A stretch of DNA of 64,000 nucleotides, from assembly GCA_023390555.1 (NCBI GenBank), contig JAEWCQ010000014.1:124001-188000 (forward strand). The letters are read 5' to 3'. Below the pieces are notes generated by a model. That model was given only the letters and a program-made list of their open reading frames with translations. It was not told where the DNA came from and ran no database searches. The translations under genes were made by a program, and so were the position numbers. Of the stretch, positions 33,363 through 41,815 are shown piece by piece (the stretch's first letter is position 1; each line of letters opens with the position of its first letter). The DNA is from Bacillota bacterium (lineage in GTDB: Bacteria > Bacillota > Clostridia > Lachnospirales > Lachnospiraceae).

Positions 33363-34478
33363 ATGGATGAGCGAATCATAAAACTGGCACAGAATCTGGT
33401 TCATTATTCCTGCGGCGTAAAGAAGAATGATAAGGTACTGGTCCATTACATGGGAGATGATACGGAAGAACTGGCAATTCAGGTGATCAAAGAGGTATAC
33501 CGGGCGGGAGGAGTCCCGCTGTGCCACCATACCAGCAATAAAATCCAGCGGGAATTGCTGATGAACGGTACAAAAGAGCAAATTAAACTGATGGCCCGCA
33601 TTGACGCATTGGAAATGAGCAGCGTAGACTGCTATATCGCCATACGAGGAGTAGAGAATATTTATGAAATGGCAGATGTGCCGCTCGATCAATTAAGTCT
33701 GTTCGAAAAATACCATACGTATCCGGTACATCTTGAAATAAGAGTTCCGAATACCAGATGGGTCGCACTTCGATATCCCAATTCTGCACTTGCACAGCTG
33801 TCAGGAAGGAGCACACAGGCATTTGAAGATTTCTTCTTTGACGTATGCTGTCTGGACTATTCCAAAATGCGGGAAGCCATGAAACCTCTGGTTTCACTAA
33901 TGGAGCGTACCGATCAGGTTCGTATTGCCGGTCAGGGAACCGACCTTACCTTTTCTATCAAAGATATTCCGGTGATTCCCTGCTCGGGTGAGATGAATAT
34001 TCCGGACGGGGAAGTATTTACCGCACCGGTCCGGGAATCGGTAAACGGGGTCATCACATACAATACGCCATCTTCTTATCAGGGATTTACTTATGAGAAT
34101 ATCCGTCTGGAATTCAAAAACGGAAAAATAATACATGCCGAGGCAAACGACAGCGAGAAAATCAATTATGTCTTTGATACGGATGATGGAGCGAGATATA
34201 TCGGAGAATTTGCAATTGGTGTGAATCCATATATCCAGGAACCGATGAAAGATACATTATTTGACGAAAAGATCATGGGATCGTTTCATTTTACACCGGG
34301 CAAATGCTACGATGGGACGCCAAACGGCAATTATTCTGCGATCCACTGGGATCTCGTGTGTATTCAACGGCCGGAATATGGCGGCGGAGAAATTTATTTT
34401 GATGATGTATTAGTCCGCAAAGACGGTGTTTTTGTATTGCCGGAGCTGGTATGTCTGAACCCGGAAAATCTGATTTGA
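33363..34478 (+). CDS. M29-family metallo-aminopeptidase homologue
   Basis: About 371 residues resembling thermophilic aminopeptidase family M29 (PepS/AmpS). The two-metal ligands appear in order: Glu in PDGEVFTAP, Glu in YIGEFAIG, His in SFHFTPG and the HWD pair near the C-terminus. Such enzymes remove N-terminal residues; members in other contexts cleave non-peptide compounds. ATG 33363 is 8 nt after GGAG; ATG 33357 is too close to it. It begins 16 nt after the hydrolase stop and is probably in the same operon. Confidence 0.8.
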   Translation: MDERIIKLAQNLVHYSCGVKKNDKVLVHYMGDDTEELAIQVIKEVYRAGGVPLCHHTSNKIQRELLMNGTKEQIKLMARIDALEMSSVDCYIAIRGVENIYEMADVPLDQLSLFEKYHTYPVHLEIRVPNTRWVALRYPNSALAQLSGRSTQAFEDFFFDVCCLDYSKMREAMKPLVSLMERTDQVRIAGQGTDLTFSIKDIPVIPCSGEMNIPDGEVFTAPVRESVNGVITYNTPSSYQGFTYENIRLEFKNGKIIHAEANDSEKINYVFDTDDGARYIGEFAIGVNPYIQEPMKDTLFDEKIMGSFHFTPGKCYDGTPNGNYSAIHWDLVCIQRPEYGGGEIYFDDVLVRKDGVFVLPELVCLNPENLI

Positions 34479-34577
34479 TTTCAGCAGGAAAATAATAGAA
34501 GCGGATTGCAGAAATCCGTTTTGACAGCATGGACAATAATCATAGTTTACTTTCTGTTCAGAATCCGTTTGCTGTGC

Positions 34578-34583
34578 TATACT
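34578..34583 (+). promoter_or_regulatory. Possible extended -10 promoter of the XRE-cupin genes
   Basis: TGC-TATACT, an extended -10 element 41 bp before the ATG at 34624. No good -35 was seen. A separate TTGACA lies at 34521 without a matching -10. Confidence 0.35.
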
Positions 34584-34623
34584 GTCAGGTAGAAAGATCG
34601 ATATAAATGGAGTGGGAAGAACG

Positions 34624-35184
34624 ATGCTTGGAGATGTATTAAGAGAAGTGAGGAAAAGGAAAGGTCTTACGCTTGCACAAGCCGCCGGGATGATCGGTGT
34701 TTCTGCAGGATATCTTTCAAATCTGGAGAAAAACAGGCAGGAGCCGTCCTTGTCCATATTAAAGGAACTTTCTGCAAATTTGGATATTTCACTTCCTATG
34801 CTGCTCGCACAAGAGCGGGAGGAAGAAGAGGCGGTCATTATCCGTAAGGAAGATCGGGCCAGGGTAAAATACCGGAATCTGGCGAATACATGTGAAGTAT
34901 TGACACCGTTGGAATGGCGGGGCATGGCACCGTCAGAGATTCAGGTGATGAAAATGGAAGTACCTGGAGAACGCAAGCTTTGCATCGGTGATTTGTCTAC
35001 GGATGAGGATGAATGTATTTATGTACAGAAGGGGCAGTTGGAATATCATTACGGCGGTGGCAAGATTCCAATCTGGGAAGGCGGCAGTCTGTTTATTCCG
35101 AAGCGAACCGGGCATTCCGTCTATAATCCATCCAAGGAGACCGCTTCCATTCTCTGGATTGTAAAGCAGAACACAGGAGGCTGA
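34624..35184 (+). CDS. XRE-family regulator with C-terminal cupin domain (copy 1)
   Basis: 186 residues. The Cro/CI-type HTH is at residues ~5-60 (LTLAQAAGMIGVSAGYLSNLEKNRQEPSLSIL, read in parts). A cupin beta-barrel follows at ~110-180 (DECIYVQKGQLEYHYGGG, GGSLFIPKRTGHSVYNPS). Regulators of this build sense small molecules in the cupin and often control amino-acid or amine catabolism. ATG 34624 is preferred to GTG 34612, which overlaps the GGAG site. A second, diverged XRE-cupin gene follows after 4 nt. Confidence 0.82.
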   Translation: MLGDVLREVRKRKGLTLAQAAGMIGVSAGYLSNLEKNRQEPSLSILKELSANLDISLPMLLAQEREEEEAVIIRKEDRARVKYRNLANTCEVLTPLEWRGMAPSEIQVMKMEVPGERKLCIGDLSTDEDECIYVQKGQLEYHYGGGKIPIWEGGSLFIPKRTGHSVYNPSKETASILWIVKQNTGG

Positions 35185-35188
35185 TCGT

Positions 35189-35794
35189 ATGGCAGCAGAG
35201 ATTCATTCTTTTCAACTGATTGGGAACAGAATAAGAGACATCAGGCAGCAGAGGGAAATGTCCACCACGGTTCTGGCGGAGAAAATCGGTGTCACGCCGG
35301 CATACATCTCCCAGATTGAGCGCAATCTTGCAGAACCATCACTTTCTGTATTGCGGAAGTTGGCACAGGAATTAAATGTAGAATTAATTTTTTTGTTCGC
35401 CAATGATACTCCGGCTGATGTCATGGTAACAGATCCGGATCACGTGATAGAACGAACCGTTGCGGAGGCTCAGGCCAGATATCAATTATTAACACCGTTG
35501 CTGTTAAAAGATCAGGAAAAACCCGATCTGTCTGTGATGATTGTTAAAATTGGAGCCGGGCAGTCCGATTATGACGAATTCGTTGCGCATGATTATGTTG
35601 AGTTTACCTGTGTGCTGGACGGATGTATCGAATATCGGACGGAGAGAAAAACGTATTTACTGAAAGAAGGGGACAGTATCTATCTGAAAAGAAATGTTCC
35701 GCATCTGCTGTATAATCCGGGGAAGACGGAAGCGAAGCTGCTGGCAGTGCTGGGGAACATTCATCACAGAATGAAAGTGGAAGAGGATGTATGA
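35189..35794 (+). CDS. XRE-family regulator with C-terminal cupin domain (copy 2)
   Basis: 201 residues with the same architecture as its neighbour: HTH (TTVLAEKIGVTPAYISQIE) then cupin (VEFTCVLDGCIEYRTERKTY, DSIYLKRNVPHLLYNPG). Clearly paralogous in layout, but sequence identity is modest, so this is an old duplication or two recruited regulators. AGGAGG lies before the ATG. Tandem sensors next to each other could form a heteromer or sense two intermediates of the same pathway; that is inference. Confidence 0.82.
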   Translation: MAAEIHSFQLIGNRIRDIRQQREMSTTVLAEKIGVTPAYISQIERNLAEPSLSVLRKLAQELNVELIFLFANDTPADVMVTDPDHVIERTVAEAQARYQLLTPLLLKDQEKPDLSVMIVKIGAGQSDYDEFVAHDYVEFTCVLDGCIEYRTERKTYLLKEGDSIYLKRNVPHLLYNPGKTEAKLLAVLGNIHHRMKVEEDV

Positions 35795-35868
35795 TCTGAT
35801 AGAAAGCCCCGTTGACCATGGCAAAAGAAAGCGTGATTATTGTCCGAACTTTGATAAGTGAGGATAAG

Positions 35869-36942
35869 ATGAAAATAGGAAAGATTGATGCAGGGAAATT
35901 TAAACTGGAACTTGTTCAGCCGATTGAAATTGCATTGGGAACGATTCCCTACAGTGAGACGGTTATCGTTAGAATAGAGACAGAGGACGGACTGCTTGGA
36001 TATGGAGAGGGAAGCGGAATCCCGTTTGTGACAGGTGAGAATTCAGATACGATTCTTTCGGCTGTTCAGGAACTGAAAAAAGTGCTGATCGGCATGGAGG
36101 TATTTGCAATTGCAGATATCCATAAGAAGATGGATGCCGTACTTTGTCACAATACATCCGCAAAAGCGGCGATTGATATTGCACTGTATGATTTAATGGG
36201 CAAATATCTGAAAATGCCATTGTATCGTTACCTGGGCGGAGTCAGAAAACAGCTGGAAACGGATATGACGATTGGTATATCTTCTCCAGAGAGAATGAGC
36301 AGGGAAGCCGTGCAGATGGTAAAGAATGGCTTTCACTATATTAAGGTGAAGGCTGGAATCGATCCGCAGCAGGATATCAGAGCTGTTCAAAAAATCAGGG
36401 AAGCCGTTGGAGAAGAGATTCATATGAAAGTGGATGCAAACCAGGGGTGGCATACGAAAGAGGCGGTCGGAATCATAGAGAAGATGGCTTCTTTTGGGGT
36501 CGATATCATTGAACAGCCATGCAAAGACTGGGATATCGAGGCGCTTGCATTTATCCGTTCCAAAACCACGCTGAATATCATGGCAGATGAAAGCTGCTTT
36601 TCTCCATCGGATGCGATGAAACTGATAAAAAATAACGCAGTTGACAGCATGAATATCAAGCTGATGAAATGCGGCGGAATCTATCCGGCAATTCAGATCA
36701 ATACCATAGCGGAAGCAGCCGGAGTTATCTGTATGGTGGGATGCATGATGGAAAGCAGATTGGGAATCACGGCTGGAGCTTCGCTGATTGCTTCCGCAGA
36801 TAATATCATTTTCAGTGATCTGGACAGTTTTCTTTATCTGAGAGATCAGGAACAGATTCAGGGAGGTTTTGAGTCAGACGGGCCATATTTGACATTGACC
36901 GATGCATATGGATTGGGAGTTCAGGTGACATACGGATCATGA
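35869..36942 (+). CDS. Enolase-superfamily enzyme, dipeptide-epimerase-like
   Basis: A 357-residue member of the muconate-lactonising enzyme / L-Ala-D/L-Glu epimerase subgroup. It has the general base pair KVKAG (KxK type), metal ligands in KVDANQGW, IEQPC and MADES, and the opposite-face lysine in IKLMKCGG. The N-terminal capping domain is complete. The subgroup epimerises or racemises amino acids and dipeptides, or cycloisomerises. GTGAGG precedes the ATG at 35869; an upstream ATG at 35818 lacks a site. It fits a pathway handling D/L amino-acid derivatives; the exact substrate is unknown. Confidence 0.82.
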   Translation: MKIGKIDAGKFKLELVQPIEIALGTIPYSETVIVRIETEDGLLGYGEGSGIPFVTGENSDTILSAVQELKKVLIGMEVFAIADIHKKMDAVLCHNTSAKAAIDIALYDLMGKYLKMPLYRYLGGVRKQLETDMTIGISSPERMSREAVQMVKNGFHYIKVKAGIDPQQDIRAVQKIREAVGEEIHMKVDANQGWHTKEAVGIIEKMASFGVDIIEQPCKDWDIEALAFIRSKTTLNIMADESCFSPSDAMKLIKNNAVDSMNIKLMKCGGIYPAIQINTIAEAAGVICMVGCMMESRLGITAGASLIASADNIIFSDLDSFLYLRDQEQIQGGFESDGPYLTLTDAYGLGVQVTYGS

Positions 36943-36988
36943 GGGCCTGTCTCGGAAAACATTTAATAAAGTGAGAAAGGAATGGAAG

Positions 36989-37951
36989 ATGAATATAAAA
37001 AAGTCGAAGATAGCAATCGTTGGCTGCGGTCTGGTGGGTTCCTCAACCGCCTTTAGTCTGGTCACGCAGGGTGTATGTGACGAAATCCTTATGATTGATA
37101 TCAATCAGGAGAAAGCGCTTGGTGAGGTGATGGATTTACGGGATACCATTAAATATCTGGACAGGAATGTCAAAATCAGGTGTGGGTCCTATGAAGATTG
37201 TACCGATATGGATATCATTGTGGTAACTGCGGGTGCACCTCCAAGAGCGGGGCAGACCAGGCTGGATACGCTGGATCTGAGTGCTCAGATCGCAAAATCG
37301 ATCGTTGAGCCGATTATGAAGAGCGGATTTGAAGGGATTTTTGTTGTGGTATCCAATCCGGTTGACATGCTGGCATATTTGATCTATAAACTGTCAGGTC
37401 TACCGAAAAATCAGGTAATCGGAACAGGAACATCTCTGGACACTGCCAGACTGCAGAATTTTATTGCGGATATGGTGCATGTGGATCCGAGGAGTGTATA
37501 TGCATACTCTATGGGAGAACATGGAGACTCGCAAATGGTGCCATGGTCTACGGTAACCGTTGCGGGAAAATCGTTTCAGGATATCATCGGAGATAATCCC
37601 GATATTGTCGGAGAGGTCGATTTGGATGAAATTGTGCTGAAGACGGCAAAAGAGGGATGGGAAATCTATAACCGCAAAGGAACGACCTATTATGGGATTG
37701 CTACCGCGTGTGTAGGAATTATCAAGGCGATTTTATACGACGAGAATAAGATTATACCGGTTTCTACGCTGCTGGAAGGGGAATATGGAGAAACGGATAT
37801 ATATGCAGGAGTTCCGAGCATCCTGAACCGGACCGGAGTGTCTGATATTCTCGAAATCCATATGTCGCCAGAGGAACAGAGGAAGTTTACGGAATCTGCA
37901 AATGTAATACGGGAATATACAAGAAAGATCAGGAACTATTGTGAAAGATAA
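36989..37951 (+). CDS. L-lactate/malate dehydrogenase family 2-hydroxyacid dehydrogenase
   Basis: A 320-residue NAD-dependent dehydrogenase. The Rossmann loop is GCGLVGSS with an acidic Asp-Ile after the second strand (MIDIN), so NAD is preferred. It also has VSNPVD and the catalytic H178 in GEHGDS. The substrate loop reads AGAPPRAGQTRLDTL: the position that is Gln in lactate and Arg in malate dehydrogenases is Pro. The enzyme probably uses a different 2-oxo/2-hydroxy acid, as hydroxyisocaproate dehydrogenases do. RBS AAAGG. Last gene of the cluster; a terminator follows. Confidence 0.83.
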   Translation: MNIKKSKIAIVGCGLVGSSTAFSLVTQGVCDEILMIDINQEKALGEVMDLRDTIKYLDRNVKIRCGSYEDCTDMDIIVVTAGAPPRAGQTRLDTLDLSAQIAKSIVEPIMKSGFEGIFVVVSNPVDMLAYLIYKLSGLPKNQVIGTGTSLDTARLQNFIADMVHVDPRSVYAYSMGEHGDSQMVPWSTVTVAGKSFQDIIGDNPDIVGEVDLDEIVLKTAKEGWEIYNRKGTTYYGIATACVGIIKAILYDENKIIPVSTLLEGEYGETDIYAGVPSILNRTGVSDILEIHMSPEEQRKFTESANVIREYTRKIRNYCER

Positions 37952-37969
37952 TTTTTCATAAAACAATAA

Positions 37970-38015
37970 AAATTATGCCAGTACAGAGCCAAAGACTTTG
38001 CAGTGGCATTTTTTA
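37970..38015 (+). terminator. Rho-independent terminator
   Basis: ATGCCA (37975-37980) pairs with TGGCAT (38004-38009), extended by A/T pairs on both sides, and is followed by TTTTTTA. It closes the 31.8-38 kb gene group. Confidence 0.7.
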
Positions 38016-38085
38016 TTTCTCATCATTTTTAGTTCGAATAATATTTAATAAGAAACTGATTCTTTCTTTTATTTCATGGGAAAAA

Positions 38086-38094
38086 TGTTATACT
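38086..38094 (+). promoter_or_regulatory. Extended -10 promoter of nrdG
   Basis: TGT-TATACT, about 33 bp before the ATG at 38127. The -35 region is poor, as is common for extended -10 promoters. Confidence 0.45.
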
Positions 38095-38126
38095 ATATGT
38101 AAAAAAGCAGGGAGATGGAAAAGCAA

Positions 38127-38645
38127 ATGAATTATTCAGCAATCAAATATCATGATATTGCAAATGGCACCGGAGTCCGGACTTCCTTGTTTGTTTCAGG
38201 CTGCCGAAATCACTGTAAAGACTGCTTTCAGCCGGAGACATGGGATTTTGGGTACGGTGAGCCGTTTGATGAGAAAACCCGGACAGCGATTTTGAAATCT
38301 CTGGAGCCGGAGTATATCAGTGGACTGACCCTGCTGGGCGGAGATCCGTTTGAGCCTGAGAATCAGCGGGAGCTGCTGCCGTTTTTAAAGGATGTGCGGG
38401 AACGCTTTCCGAAAAAAAATATCTGGGCCTATACCGGATATGTGCTGGACACGGATCTGACAGAAGGAGGCAGGCGCTTTTGCGAGGCCACAAAAGAGAT
38501 GCTTTCCTGTATCGATGTTCTGGTGGACGGGCCGTTTGTCACGGAGCAGAAAGATATCACACTGAAATTTAAGGGTTCTGCCAACCAACGTGTCATCGAT
38601 GTAAAACACTATCTTGCGACAGGCAGTATCCGTATTTTATTCTAG
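38127..38645 (+). CDS. nrdG: Anaerobic ribonucleotide reductase activating protein
   Basis: A 172-residue radical-SAM activase that makes the glycyl radical on class III ribonucleotide reductase (NrdD). The Fe-S motif is C-RNH-C-KD-C in SGCRNHCKDC, with a C-x3-C-x2-C arrangement. The family features NGTGVRTSLF and LTLLGGDPF are present. No nrdD gene is adjacent, which is unusual because the two are normally paired. ATG 38127 is chosen because the ATG at 38115 touches the GGGAG site. It has its own extended -10 promoter. Confidence 0.88.
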   Translation: MNYSAIKYHDIANGTGVRTSLFVSGCRNHCKDCFQPETWDFGYGEPFDEKTRTAILKSLEPEYISGLTLLGGDPFEPENQRELLPFLKDVRERFPKKNIWAYTGYVLDTDLTEGGRRFCEATKEMLSCIDVLVDGPFVTEQKDITLKFKGSANQRVIDVKHYLATGSIRILF

Positions 38646-38729
38646 AAGAAAAAAGAAAGCGAAATCACAGTTTTTACATAAATATGTAGTATGCTGTGAA
38701 AATAAGAGAAATAAAGGCAGGTACTTGTT

Positions 38730-39410
38730 ATGGAAAAATTAAAGGTCCTTGTGGTAGATGATGAAAGCCGTATGCGTAAGCTGGTAAGGGATTTTCTGGT
38801 GAAACAGGATTTTGAAGTATTAGAAGCCGGTGACGGGGAAGAGGCACTGGATCAATTTTATAAAGAAAAAGAAATCGCTCTGATCATATTGGATGTCATG
38901 ATGCCGAAGATGAACGGCTGGGATGTATGTCGTGAAATCCGCGAGACATCAAAAGTGCCGATTATCATGCTGACGGCCAAGAGTGACGAAAGCGACGAAT
39001 TGCTGGGATTTAACCTGGGCGTGGATGAATATATCTCCAAACCATTCAGTCCGAAGATACTGGTTGCGAGAGTGGAGGCTATTTTGCGCAGATCCAACAA
39101 GAAGGTGGCAGAAGAGGTTGTTGATATAGGCGGTATCGTCGTGGATAAGACGGCCCATCTGGTGACGGTGGATGGAAACCGCGTTGATTTGAGTTATAAG
39201 GAATTTGAACTGCTATCTTATTTCATTGAAAACGAGGGAATTGCGCTTTCGCGTGAAAAAATATTAAATCATGTTTGGAATTATGACTATTTTGGTGATG
39301 CGAGAACGATTGATACGCATGTGAAAAAATTGCGGAACAAGATGGGAGAAAAGGGAGATTGTATTAAGACCATCTGGGGCATGGGCTATAAATTTGAATG
39401 TACGGAGTAG
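38730..39410 (+). CDS. OmpR/PhoB-family response regulator
   Basis: 226 residues. The receiver domain has the acidic pair DD near the start, the phospho-acceptor D55 in LIILDVMMP, T in MLTAKS and K in YISKPF. The C-terminal winged helix contains LSYKEFELLSYF and RTIDTHVKKLRNKM and binds DNA. It precedes a membrane sensor kinase by 27 nt and is its cognate partner. The signal and regulon are unknown. Confidence 0.9.
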   Translation: MEKLKVLVVDDESRMRKLVRDFLVKQDFEVLEAGDGEEALDQFYKEKEIALIILDVMMPKMNGWDVCREIRETSKVPIIMLTAKSDESDELLGFNLGVDEYISKPFSPKILVARVEAILRRSNKKVAEEVVDIGGIVVDKTAHLVTVDGNRVDLSYKEFELLSYFIENEGIALSREKILNHVWNYDYFGDARTIDTHVKKLRNKMGEKGDCIKTIWGMGYKFECTE

Positions 39411-39437
39411 CCGCGACAATAAAACTGAGGTGAAGCG

Positions 39438-40922
39438 ATGAGAATAAGAAGGCGTTCCATAACAAGGCAGATTGCAACAATAATCGTAGGTCTGGTAGCC
39501 GGCACAGTCTTTTTGTGCTGGCTTTTAAATATTATGATCGGTGGCTGGTACTATGTGAAAAATAAGCAGAAGACGTTTTTGAATGCATGGGATGAGATTG
39601 AACATGCGAGTGAAGATGGAACACTGGAGAGCACTTCCTTTGATATTGACTTTGAAAAGCTTAGTTCCAATGGAAATATTACAATTCTGGTCATCCAGCC
39701 GGACGGTACGGTGCTGCGTTCCTCTTCGAACGACATCGATGCCATGCGCCAGTGGTTCATGCAGATCATACTTGGCATAGAGCAGAATGAGGCAAAGATC
39801 ATCGATCAGACGGAAAGCTACACGTTAGAGCAGCAGAACGATACCAGAATGGATTCGGAGTACCTGGTGCTCTGGGGCACTTTGAGTGATGGAAATCTGG
39901 TGCTGATGCGCTCTGCACTGGCCAGTATCAATGAAACCGTTGCAGTATCCAATCAGCTCCTGGCTTACATCGGAATGTGTGCCGTTGTTGTGAGTATGAT
40001 TGTCGTTTACTTTGTGACAAGAAGGATTACGAACCCGATTCTCCAGTTGACGAATATATCCAAAAGAATGACAGAGCTGGATTTTGAGGCAAAATATTTC
40101 GTGAAAGGGAGCAACGAGATCGAACAGCTGGGCGAACATATGAATAAGCTGTCGGAAACGCTTGAGGGGACGATCTCGGAATTGAAAAGTGCAAACAACG
40201 AATTACAGATTGATATAGAGAAAAAAGAACAGATCGATGAGATGCGAAAAGATTTTCTGTCTAATGTATCGCATGAATTGAAGACGCCGCTGGCCCTGAT
40301 TCAGGGGTATGCGGAGGGACTTCAGGAGTGCGTTCAGGATGATCCGGACAGCCGCGATTTCTATTGTGAAGTGATCATGGACGAGACGGATAAAATGAAT
40401 AAGATGGTAAAGAAGCTCCTTACGTTGAATCAGCTGGAATTCGGGAATGAGATTGTGACCATGGAGCGCTTTGATCTGACAGAATTGATCCGAAGTGTGA
40501 TCAACTGCTCCTCTATTTTATTAAATCAAAATGAAATAAAACTGGAATTCAGTGAAGAAGAGCCGCTGTATGTGTGGGCAGATGAGTTTAAAGTAGAAGA
40601 AGTGATGACGAATTATCTGAGCAATGCGATCCATCATTGTGAAATGGATAAGCAGATACGGATTACCTATGTCAGAAAAGAGGACTGTGTCCGTGTCTGT
40701 GTATTTAATACCGGGAAACCGATTCCGGCGGAGGATATAGACAATGTCTGGATTAAATTTTACAAGGTGGATAAAGCGCGGACAAGAGAATATGGCGGCA
40801 GCGGAATCGGTCTTTCCATTGTGAAGGCGATTATGGATTCCTTCCATCGGGAATGCGGCGTCGAAAATCTTACGGATGGAGTAGAGTTCTGGTTTGAGCT
40901 TGATACGAAAAATAATTTATAG
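39438..40922 (+). CDS. Membrane sensor histidine kinase
   Basis: 494 residues. A membrane segment at ~12-36, an extracytoplasmic sensor of ~130 residues, a second membrane segment at ~175-195, a HAMP linker, then the HisKA dimerisation domain with phosphorylated H279 in SNVSHELKTPL. The ATP-binding domain has NYLSNAI (N box) and GGSGIGLSIV (G2). RBS GAGGTG. Partner of the preceding response regulator. The next gene, a lipoprotein, may be in the same operon. Confidence 0.9.
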   Translation: MRIRRRSITRQIATIIVGLVAGTVFLCWLLNIMIGGWYYVKNKQKTFLNAWDEIEHASEDGTLESTSFDIDFEKLSSNGNITILVIQPDGTVLRSSSNDIDAMRQWFMQIILGIEQNEAKIIDQTESYTLEQQNDTRMDSEYLVLWGTLSDGNLVLMRSALASINETVAVSNQLLAYIGMCAVVVSMIVVYFVTRRITNPILQLTNISKRMTELDFEAKYFVKGSNEIEQLGEHMNKLSETLEGTISELKSANNELQIDIEKKEQIDEMRKDFLSNVSHELKTPLALIQGYAEGLQECVQDDPDSRDFYCEVIMDETDKMNKMVKKLLTLNQLEFGNEIVTMERFDLTELIRSVINCSSILLNQNEIKLEFSEEEPLYVWADEFKVEEVMTNYLSNAIHHCEMDKQIRITYVRKEDCVRVCVFNTGKPIPAEDIDNVWIKFYKVDKARTREYGGSGIGLSIVKAIMDSFHRECGVENLTDGVEFWFELDTKNNL

Positions 40923-40993
40923 TTGCTTCGCTATAGAAAAAATGATAACATGATTCATATAGAAAAGTAGTAAGGGTGCTTAAGGAGAAATTG

Positions 40994-41704
40994 ATGAAGA
41001 GCTCAAGATTAAAAATAGGTGCTTTGGTACTGACAATGTCTCTCGTGATGGGTGGATGCGGTGAAAAGCCTTATAAGTTGACGGACAATGAAGAAGCGAT
41101 AATTGTGAATTATGCGGCACACGTTGTGTCAAAATATAATAAAAGACAGCCGGACGGACTGGCGAATGTAGTGTCAAGTGAATCCGATAAGACTTCGGAA
41201 ACGGAAACCGAGACGCAGAAGACGTCGACTGATGACAAGACGCAGAGTGCATCGACAGAAAAAGGACAGCAGGATCAGACGAAGCAGAAAACCACAGAAA
41301 CTCTGACAAAGGCATTGGGTTTGGATGGACTGACCGCTTCGTATAAGGGAGTAGAGATTACGAATTCCTACACGGAACCGAAGTATTACTCTCTTGATGC
41401 GACATCGGGCAACACATTTCTGATTATACATATTACGTTGGAAAATAAAACAGACAAGGCGATTGACTGTGATCTGATTTCGGGGAATCCGGTGTTCACG
41501 GCTGTTATCAATGACAGTGTGACGGTTGAGGCGAATACGACGATTCTTTTGAATGATCTTGGGACATATCAGGCTACCATTGCAGCGGGGGCGTCTACGA
41601 ACACCGTGCTGTTGTTTGAAATTCCGGCAGATCAGATCACTTCGGTTGAGCAGCTTGAATTGAAGATTGAGATGAACGGGACATCAAGTGATGTGGAACT
41701 GTAA
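40994..41704 (+). CDS. Lipoprotein with DUF5067/DUF4352-like domain
   Basis: 236 residues. The N-terminal signal ends in a lipobox (LVMGGC), so the mature protein is lipid-anchored on the outside. A linker rich in Ser, Thr, Glu and Lys (~60-105) leads to a beta-sandwich domain (~110-235). The pattern FLIIHITLENKTDKAIDC is characteristic of the DUF5067/DUF4352 immunoglobulin-like proteins. The ATG at 40994 follows AAGGAG. It lies 71 nt after the sensor kinase and could be its surface target or accessory. Function unknown. Confidence 0.75.
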   Translation: MKSSRLKIGALVLTMSLVMGGCGEKPYKLTDNEEAIIVNYAAHVVSKYNKRQPDGLANVVSSESDKTSETETETQKTSTDDKTQSASTEKGQQDQTKQKTTETLTKALGLDGLTASYKGVEITNSYTEPKYYSLDATSGNTFLIIHITLENKTDKAIDCDLISGNPVFTAVINDSVTVEANTTILLNDLGTYQATIAAGASTNTVLLFEIPADQITSVEQLELKIEMNGTSSDVEL

Positions 41705-41767
41705 GGGAAAATGTGTTGAAAAGTCAATCCATATTTGAAAAAAACTGTGCATTTTTATGTAAGATTA

Positions 41768-41776
41768 TGTTATAAT
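41768..41776 (+). promoter_or_regulatory. Extended -10 promoter of cheV
   Basis: ATGT-TATAAT: a perfect TATAAT (41771-41776) preceded by TGT, 39 bp before the cheV ATG. Confidence 0.5.
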
Positions 41777-41815
41777 AGGAGCAATTATAGAGAATGGTTT
41801 CGGGAGGAAACACAC

